Positions 58,501-64,000 of a DNA stretch of 64,000 nt are shown piece after piece. Within the stretch, counting starts at the first letter, position 1. Each line of letters begins with the position of its first letter. The DNA is from Oasisia sp. SBJ-2009 (taxonomy: Eukaryota; Annelida; Polychaeta; Sabellida; Siboglinidae). The notes beneath the pieces are model-generated. The model did not search any database. It was not told the origin of the DNA and saw only the letters and a program-made list of their open reading frames with translations. The position numbers and the translations under genes were made by a program. The DNA lies in the NCBI GenBank assembly GCA_964017155.1, contig OZ024864.1:30929467-30993466 (forward strand). Reading direction: 5' to 3'.

Positions 58501-61500
58501 GTCTAAGAAACTATTACGTATTTACCAAGAAAAAGTTAAACTGCTGTACAAAAACATTCACTGCCAGTCCCACGATTAAAATATAAACAAAAATCTGACC
58601 AACTTGTCTACCAAAAATATCAGACAACATAACACAAAGCAAATGTTAATACGAAAGACCCAAGGCAATGGCACTAAATTTTAATTTATGAGTGAAGGAC
58701 AACTATCACACACGTCCAGCTGGTGAAACATGTCAAGTTTATTGTCCTTATCTCTGGTTTGTACTTAACATGCAACAACAGATGCACAGTGCCACAGTTG
58801 TGCCTAATTTCCAAGAACCAAGCTGTATAGACATTAGACGTAAGACCACATTTGAGTTCTCCAAAGGTGGCCACATTTTCAGACATTAATTAGCCTTCAA
58901 TCATACACGTACTGTATAAAATTTGTGAAATTCTAATGCCACATTTTCCCACAATTCAATCTCTAACCTGACACCCTTTAATTCCTTCTAAAAACCAGAC
59001 GCTGATTTGCCCGGATTGCGTCACCAATCAAAATAATGCCTGTATCTATACAAAGAAAAATTCTCACTGACATCTGTCATAATTTGACAGCTCTCACACC
59101 AAGCAGCACAAATACATAAGTTCTACTGACTCAACATTAAAAAAATACACACAGAAATTCATACAACCTACATAATGCAATTTCTGTAGGGAACTCTTTC
59201 ATTGCGTTATGGCAGATGAACACTTTATTGTAGTTTTATGTCAGTAGGTAACTAGGCATATAGCTGATAACCTGGACAATTCAGCATATTCTGACACTGC
59301 AAAACAGTTGTTAACAGAACTAACTTCTGTGTGCGAGCTCAGGGTCCCTTAAACAAAAAAGACTGACAAAGTGAGGTGATGACTCACAGCAACTATTAGG
59401 GGGTAGAAATAACTCCAAAATTTCTGGTAGTCAGCAGGACTACTTAGTTGGGAAATCTGCTAGTCCTCAGATATATCTGGTAGTCATATGGTCCAGATTT
59501 AAGCAAAATAACATGACAAACATATAATTTGAAAAATATCCCCAAATGTTGTGGTAATTCATGGGACCACTGCTGTTATCATCTTTATTATTCCGACCAA
59601 GTTTCTGGTAGTCCTCGGACTAACACTATTTCGACCCCTGACTACAAGTCTGGCACTTACCAGCCAGAAATGTATACTTCGGGTAATCTTGCATGACAAT
59701 TATTCACACTAGATAAAAAGTAATCTAACTAAACAACACCAACATTTCTTACATGTACAGTCAACATGTCACATATTTCCATTCAATAACAAAACTAATT
59801 TAATCACAGTCCACATATGATTAATGAACGCAAGCAGACGATTTTCAACCCCCCCACTAATGGCGGTTAAAATTAGTCCGACCCCCGGGTGAACTTTGCA
59901 AGTTACTAGAACCTGTCGGGAAGACCTTGAATGCATTATGCACGTCACGCATGACTGAATACTTCACGATGTCCTAAGCGAAGGCTTAGAAGTACTGATT
60001 GACCGAACTGATTGACCAGGCATCAACATGTTCCACAGCCAGTGTTATCTGATCACAGTCGGACTAGATATGTTTCTATGAGTTCTGTCGGCTGCGAAGA
60101 CTTCGGAATGTGTGCCAGACGCTAACAAAGCCTGTTTACGACCGGGCGCAGTTAGACGTTTCTTAGACCGGATGGTTATTGCTGTTAATTCTTATTTTAT
60201 CAAACTGTTATTTATTTGTATGGATATATATATTGTTTTTGTTTGATGTGAATTGTAGTAGTTATATTTCCAAATGGTTACTATTACAAGATAAAAAAAC
60301 TATTTTACATCTGTCTGTCTGTCACTATCTATCACTTTTATGAAATGTTAGAAGTATCCTTGTGGATATATATATATATATATGAGTGCACCATATATAT
60401 ATATATCATTATATATCAATTTAATAACTGGTAAATCGAAATTAACTAATTAAACCATTTTCATTTCAGATTAAATATCATGACCACATTCATCTTCAGG
60501 ATGAAGACAAATAAGTACCGGAAAGTAAAATGCAAATATCGCCTTCAAAATATTTACAGACTTTGTGAACCTAACTGTATGTAAATGTCACCAGCATCAA
60601 TCAGTAGCCTTTGTTAAGTACGGCATGTGTGACAGCACTTGAACAGCTCTAGGAAATGCCATTTCTGTAGTAGGTACACTCGACATGTCAATTAAACTTG
60701 AATGACTGCAGTTTTCAGACTTGTTTTATTTCAACGTGTATACTCAAGATTTCTGCATGGCGATGTAGTACCATAATATAAAAGTGGCCATTTTATGGGC
60801 TGATTGTGTTGTCATTTCTTTACCGAATATATCTCAATATCTTACCAAGTGCTATTACATAATAACAAAGTTACAATAGCATTCAGACCAGGAAAGAAAT
60901 TACATTCATCTGACAAGTTGCAAGTACCCGGACAATAATAAAGTCCCTGGAATTTAACACTATAAATATGCTGCAAAGTAAATATATAATTTCAACATTC
61001 ATTATATGCACTACAATTAATCACTCATTAACCCTTTTTATACCAGATACGCACCGATGCGTAGTTGCCGCATCTTACCAAATACGCATCGGTGCGTATT
61101 TACCAACGTGTCCGCCCATGCGGCCATGTTGTGACCATATTGAATAAATTAAAATCCCCCACTTCCGTCATACGAAGAGAACGAGGCTACACCACACTTC
61201 CTGCAAGGCAGACGCCATTTTATTGCGACAATTTCAGTGGTTTTAAACGTGTTTTTGGAAAGTTTTGTTTTGTGTTGTTCGTCGCGGCATTTAAAAATGG
61301 CGGACGATGGTGCTTCAGACAGCGAAGGCAGTGATATTTCGGGAGTTGACAAGTTTATAAACGAGGATTTTGAAGGAGAATTAGCGGGAGAGAATGTCGA
61401 CCCACTGGCACTGCCCTGGATCGAGTGCAGGATGGCGGCGACGAAACCAGACCGCAGTGGATTGACAATTTGTTTCACGAATCCAACGAGTCTGGGGATG

Positions 61501-63997
61501 ATTTATAGGGTTTCCACCCCGACTGGGTGACTGATCCTCGCCGCTTTCGCCTTGTCAGTGCGCCAGATTGCTCCCTGGATGGCACAGGCCACGAACTATG
61601 GTTGTAGTGAGTGCTCTGTGCCTCTGCACCAGAAATGCCTGAGGGCACACATCAACCAGTCGAACATTGGCAGACAGGGTTGTCATGTAAATCGATGGAT
61701 CGTTCTGTAGTTCTAGTTGTCGTTTTGTAATAAATGTATTGTTTACACATAGCATACATATTTCTGGAACTCATTTTGTCAGTAGGAGAGATAGTATTGA
61801 CTGCTGGAAGGAAATAATATGACAATATCCATTGTTGTTACTTGTCATCTTACAAAACTAATATTTTCGGACTGACATACCTGATGAATATTGCTCATAA
61901 CATTCCTTCTACCCGTCACACAGGTATATTAGCAAAATGTAGCTATTGAATTTTTCTACAACTCTTGTAATTGAAGTTGCTTTCTATTCATGCAAAAAAC
62001 AGTAGCAGAGTTATTATTGACTGCTGGAAGGAAATAATATGATAATATCCATACTTGTTACTTGTCATCTTACAAAACTAATATTTTCGGACTGACATAC
62101 CTGATGAATATTGCTCATAACATTCCTTCTACCCGTCACACAGGAATAATTCTTATAGCAAAATGTAGCTATTGAATTTTTCTATAACTCTTGTAATTGA
62201 AGTTGCTTTCTATTCATGCAAGAAACAGTCGAAAAGTTGTACTGAAGTTCAGTCATGCATTTTATAAAAAAAATCAAAAAACTTTCCTCTGATTTCAACT
62301 TATAATATCATAGTTGAATAAACAGTTCTATTTATATGATGCACATCAATGGAAAGCTGCATTTCTTAGCTTTCATTTGATATACAACACTTGTATATAT
62401 GTTATGTAGTTGCTGAGAAAATCAAATTTGACACACACCATGTAAAAAAAAATTCCATATCCGTTTTTTCTCCCAATTGTTCTGGTAACATGGGTATAAT
62501 TTCTGGGCGGATGTCTGGTATAAAAACGGTTAATATTAATGATATCACTGAAGACTTTGATGGGTGCATACTGCTTGTGCAAACCATGTTTTATATTCAA
62601 GTTTTTGGTCAGTGAGCTGGCAATTTAATGACCAGTACCTTTAATGACTACCCCAGGGTAGTAACTTATTTTAACTGAAACACTTACAAAATTAACTGAT
62701 GTATGAAATCAATACATATTAAATAATAAGTCAATAATTTACAATATATATATTTGAAAACAATTAGAAGGCATGACGTTTTTACCTTTATTTTAATCAA
62801 CAATTAAGCAACACCATGATATCATGGAGTCGTGTTGTGTTCAGTGTACATGGTTACATGCTATGTCCAAAAACTGGGTGTGCAAATAACTTGAATAAGA
62901 TATCCTAGAATAGTGCTTTCTTGAGCACTATTCTAGATATCACTGCTTTTCCACAGCAGTGATATCTGCATTTGCAAAATCTCAGCAAACAAGATAAGTG
63001 TTACCAGGTGTGATGGCTATGTACACCTTTGTCCCGTTAACCTATAAGTAATCTAACCATGCATGCAGCTGTTTTATGTGTTAGTATAACAGTTAATGTT
63101 AGCAAATATGTTAGGGCTAAACACTGTCAATTAATTCTTATTACTTATAAAATCGATCATATCTATTACAATAATATTTTTAATTAACTTTATACATTAA
63201 AATTACGCATTTAATGTTAGTGGTATGCATGACTTAAATCAATCTCCCTGACCCTACCCAGTTATTTACACTATAAATTGCAGTATGTATGTATTTCATG
63301 GTCGAATAACATGTTTCTGATTTGTAATTTTATGTATTATACATATCTGATTTATATATTTTATTAATATTTATTGCAACATTTTTCAGTACCTGCATAA
63401 TTTTATTTTACATAGACTAGAATATCTATAATATAATAACACAAATTAAATACTAAGTTAGTCCCTCTCACCTAATACTGAATTCATGCCCACATATAAC
63501 ACGCAGCCGTAGAGGCCAAGGCTAACTGAAGCCTAGGCTATGAGTATGAGGGAAATATGATAGTTTGGTCTGGGACAAACGAAATTCCACAATGACGTAA
63601 CTGGGTATTTATGCATGTAATTGAGCATTCAACCCACCCGCTTACTAACCGATGTGTACACGTAACGTTGGGGTAAGAACACAGCAATTGCTCCAACACG
63701 AGCGACTTGAAGTTGATGTTATAACCTAGCACGCTGCTTAGCACTAACAATACAGCACGGGGCGATATAATCGGATATGACCGATGCGGCGGTATATCAT
63801 ACACGCAGACGTGACGTGATTCTGCGTGCAGAGTAATTAGTCCGGCGAAATAAAACACGAATATACGTTAAAGTAGTTGGAAGATGTCGAACCATTTCAC
63901 AGAAGCTGTTACAAACGGCTGTCATCAATGCGTCTGAACAGACTAACGATGTTTTAACGCCAGAACAAAGCCGGAGCACCTACCCGTACGAAGCCAT
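43100..63997 (-). CDS. M17 leucyl-aminopeptidase-family protein (W07G4.4-like), 16 exons, 543 aa
   Basis: Exons: 63997-63984 (MASYG), 58051-57916, 54651-54586, 54215-54133, 53183-53075, 52275-52133, 49906-49807, 49201-49126, 48669-48581, 47844-47740, 47101-47026, 46052-45934, 45551-45468, 44988-44881, 44455-44324, 43291-43100 (TAA). The CDS is 1632 nt with all phases matching. The C-terminal M17 catalytic domain is intact: MFVGK|GVTYDTGGADIKYGG (Lys272, Asp277, catalytic Lys284), MHRDKCGAA (Asp295), IGNTDAEGRMAMAD (Asp355, Glu357, Arg359). These match the two-metal ligands and catalytic residues of bovine LAP. Then ATLTGHVIR, RGHQSPAAFLIMASGLDK and CHLDIAGSAG. It should cleave N-terminal residues from peptides as a cytosolic hexamer. 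Intron 1 (6 kb) holds a piggyBac derivative; other introns hold minisatellites and SINEs. Exon 1 is the least certain (14 coding bases). Confidence 0.94.
43338..43432 (+). mobile_element. Foldback element, internally deleted copy
   Basis: Shares the flank and ends of 40600-40775 (TTCATGGCTCCAAGAATGGT, TGTAGTATAATTA, CTTCGACATTAAGCTCCAAT) but lacks the hammerhead-like centre. Just upstream (plus-strand side) of the last aminopeptidase exon, in intron 15. Confidence 0.7.
44108..44197 (+). repeat. Polypurine tract (GGGGAGAG / GAGGA)n
   Basis: About 90 bases almost purely A/G on the plus strand, with mirror symmetry, so a candidate for triplex (H-DNA) formation. In aminopeptidase intron 15. Confidence 0.95.
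44998..45252. repeat. ~40-bp minisatellite in aminopeptidase intron 13
   Basis: Units built from GAACACAGAAAACACAAGGA and CACAACACTCACTGTCGAGT, six to seven copies, starting right at the plus-strand side of exon 14. The minus-strand frame VFCVHSTVSVVSLCFL is an artefact. Confidence 0.92.
45600..45925. repeat. ~20-bp degenerate minisatellite (TTTTTGTGACAATGTCACAC)
   Basis: Many diverged units in aminopeptidase intron 12, ending about 10 bp before the exon 12 donor. Confidence 0.85.
46135..46575 (-). mobile_element. L2-like LINE 3' fragment
   Basis: Minus-strand frame near 46457-46266 reads LRQFGDRAFCIAAPHLWNDL then FKRHLKTCLF, the standard C-terminus of L2/CR1-group ORF2. A 3' UTR follows, ending in TATAGCGCC-type sequence and (TTA)n at 46140. 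In aminopeptidase intron 11. Confidence 0.8.
47105..47635. repeat. ~54-bp minisatellite in aminopeptidase intron 10
   Basis: Units AAGGGACCATTTACTACAAG / GGACCATTTAATTCAAGGG / ACATATTAACAC, about 9-10 copies. It begins 4 bp beyond the exon 11 acceptor, so the acceptor borders the array. The plus-strand frame (YYKGPFNSRDILTQGT) is an artefact. Confidence 0.93.
48112..48420 (+). mobile_element. tRNA-derived SINE 1, reference full-length copy
   Basis: The head is tRNA-like, with A box GTGGCTCAGGGGTAGAGC and B box GGTTCGAATCC spaced as in a tRNA gene, but no foldable acceptor stem. Then a conserved body (AAGTTTTTTCACTCTACATT, GAGTACCTGGCTATAGACAG) and a tail ACTGGATACTGCGCTATA. Other copies: 4590, 4890, 15380, 41127. 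Internal RNA polymerase III promoter inferred. In aminopeptidase intron 9. Confidence 0.88.
49037..49105 (-). mobile_element. tRNA-derived SINE 2 tail fragment
   Basis: TCTCTAGAATTAGTGAGTCC and TTACCCCCTGTGTGGGAT match the other SINE 2 copies. It ends about 20 bp before the exon 8 donor (minus strand). Confidence 0.7.
49473..49511. repeat. (TA)n microsatellite
   Basis: About 19 TA units in aminopeptidase intron 7. Confidence 0.95.
50318..50741. mobile_element. MITE/foldback with ~110-bp inverted arms
   Basis: GGCATTATAAACGTTCCGAT and TGACGTTTCTGCGCATGCG at the left are mirrored by CGCATGCGCAGAAACGTCA and ATCGGAACGTTTATAATGCC at the right, with few mismatches. The core of ~200 bp has no ORF. 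In aminopeptidase intron 6. Confidence 0.85.
51353..51403 (-). ncRNA. Candidate hammerhead ribozyme, left arm
   Basis: Minus strand: stem I GTTC/GAAC; CTGAAGA (fits CUGANGA); stem II GGCCGTC / GGTGGTC around GAT; GAAA; short imperfect stem III TGTAGAAGTAAG; cleavage triplet GTC. Same layout as the right-arm copy, with two substitutions in paired positions (G-U in place of G-C type). Confidence 0.45.
51516..51566 (+). ncRNA. Candidate hammerhead ribozyme, right arm
   Basis: Stem I GTTC (51516) / GAAC (51563); CTGAAGA 51520-51526; stem II GGCCGCC / GGTGGTC around GAT; GAAA 51545-51548; stem III A-U, C-G, mismatch, U-A, A-U with loop GAAG; triplet GTC 51560-51562. All invariant core bases of the hammerhead consensus are present. 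Stem I is short and the stem II loop tight, so activity is uncertain. Confidence 0.5.
51690..52055 (+). mobile_element. L2-like LINE 3' tail
   Basis: AT-rich UTR ending GTAAAGCGCCATAGAGCACC ... TTATGGCGCTATATAAATA then (TTA)n. AGCGCCAT/ATGGCGCT can pair into a tail hairpin. It ends ~75 bp from the exon 6 donor (minus strand). Confidence 0.7.
52690..53070. repeat. (CA)-rich stretch and 11-bp minisatellite (ACTTAGTACAC)
   Basis: 52690-52806 is (CA)n-like. 52885-53070 holds about 17 units of ACTTAGTACAC with variants, running right up to the exon 5 donor at 53074. In aminopeptidase intron 5. Confidence 0.93.
54700..57595. other. Aminopeptidase intron 2, unassigned part
   Basis: No exon, repeat family or RNA recognised. 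56330-56590 is less AT-rich and may be an old repeat (GGCAGGGTTTAATTACAGGG) but I found no second copy in the window. Confidence 0.45.
57595..57895. repeat. Degenerate G-rich minisatellite (GGGAAGAATGGGACTTGGGC)
   Basis: About eight imperfect 30-40 bp units on the plus strand, ending ~20 bp from the exon 2 donor of the aminopeptidase gene. Confidence 0.75.
58140..58460 (+). repeat. Unclassified interspersed repeat B, copy 2
   Basis: Opposite orientation to 19375-19685: TTTATGCAGGACCAAATTAT, AAGCCAGT, GGCATAACTGACAATATCTA, GGTTTTGGAAGACTTTTTTG, then three ACCCGTCCAC units. In aminopeptidase intron 1. Confidence 0.8.
58890..61020. other. Aminopeptidase intron 1, mostly unassigned
   Basis: A possible MITE at about 59397-59642 (ends GGGGTAGAAATAA / CTATTTCGACCCC, inner TTTCTGGTAGTC inverted). 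A GC-richer block at 59840-60170 of unknown nature. (TA)n at 60368-60406. No coding signal. Confidence 0.45.
61032..62529 (+). mobile_element. piggyBac-derived non-autonomous element flanked by TTAA
   Basis: TTAA at 61028-61031 and 62530-62533. Inverted ends CCCTTTTTATACCAGATACG (left) and GATGTCTGGTATAAAAACGG (right), differing at a few positions. Subterminal repeats of ATACGCA(C/T)CG(A/G)TGCGTA occur at 61048 and 61081. Inside are the N-terminal and C-terminal remnants of a transposase, so it is an internal-deletion derivative. A ~220-bp tandem duplication occupies about 61790-62235. In aminopeptidase intron 1. Confidence 0.85.
61297..61660 (+). pseudogene. Transposase remnant of the piggyBac derivative
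   Basis: ATG at 61297 opens a frame to 61530: MADDGASDSEGSDISGVDKF then acidic residues and Trp, like the acidic N-terminus of piggyBac transposases. The DDD catalytic core is absent. In another frame near 61605-61660, YGCSECSVPLHQKCLRAHI keeps the Cys spacing of the C-terminal zinc-binding domain (usually C..C.VPLC...C). Not functional as a transposase. Confidence 0.7.
62899..62966. repeat. Two overlapping hairpins sharing GATATC
   Basis: Hairpin 1: GATATCCTAGAATAGTGCT / AGCACTATTCTAGATATC (one bulge). Hairpin 2: GATATCACTGCT / AGCAGTGATATC. The right foot of the first is the left foot of the second, so they are mutually exclusive if extruded or transcribed. Confidence 0.85.
62967..63983. 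other. 5' part of aminopeptidase intron 1, nothing recognised
   Basis: AT-rich to 63470, then less so. No exon or repeat recognised. The aminopeptidase promoter lies beyond the right edge. Confidence 0.5.
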
Positions 63998-64000
63998 GTT

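Overview
This is animal nuclear DNA: AT-rich, with spliced genes (GT-AG introns), APE-type LINEs, tRNA-derived SINEs, a piggyBac derivative, many microsatellites and intronic minisatellites. Protein similarity recognised from memory points to an invertebrate. A marine lophotrochozoan such as a mollusc is my best guess, but that is inference. No bacterial, phage or organellar gene organisation is visible.

Layout. (1) 1-3.4 kb, minus strand: the GC-rich 3' part of an unrecognised gene, whose intron holds an 870-bp pentanucleotide satellite. (2) 3.4-11 kb: intergenic, with an unclassified interspersed repeat in two copies, SINE pieces, decayed LINE RT, a LINE tail and a 20-bp minisatellite with G-quadruplex potential. 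(3) 11.1-20.3 kb, minus strand: an 11-exon, 353-aa gene with an N-terminal death domain. (4) 21.5-30.2 kb: a minus-strand two-ORF LINE split by a ~4.8 kb composite insertion that contains a plus-strand CR1-like LINE with an open 762-codon EN/RT frame and a large inverted repeat. (5) 30.9-41.0 kb, plus strand: a complete 7-exon, 270-aa TruB-type tRNA pseudouridine synthase (trub1). Its intron 1 contains a 423-bp palindrome that I read as perfect. Its intron 2 contains ~70 copies of a 53-bp repeat, each carrying a copy of the exon-3 splice acceptor and first codons. (6) 43.1-64.0 kb, minus strand: a complete 16-exon, 543-aa M17 leucyl-aminopeptidase-family enzyme (C. elegans W07G4.4 type) with all metal and catalytic residues. 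It converges tail-to-tail with trub1.

I reconstructed three spliced genes by eye. In each, every exon junction is phase-consistent and the summed CDS is a multiple of three (813, 1062 and 1632 nt). The genes do not look functionally linked.

Most unusual signals: the splice-acceptor tandem array in trub1; foldback repeats at 40.6 and 51.4 kb whose arms or centre fit a hammerhead-ribozyme fold, one with a compensated C3-G8 swap; the 423-bp palindrome; and a G4-forming minisatellite. Similarity statements are from memory and were not searched.
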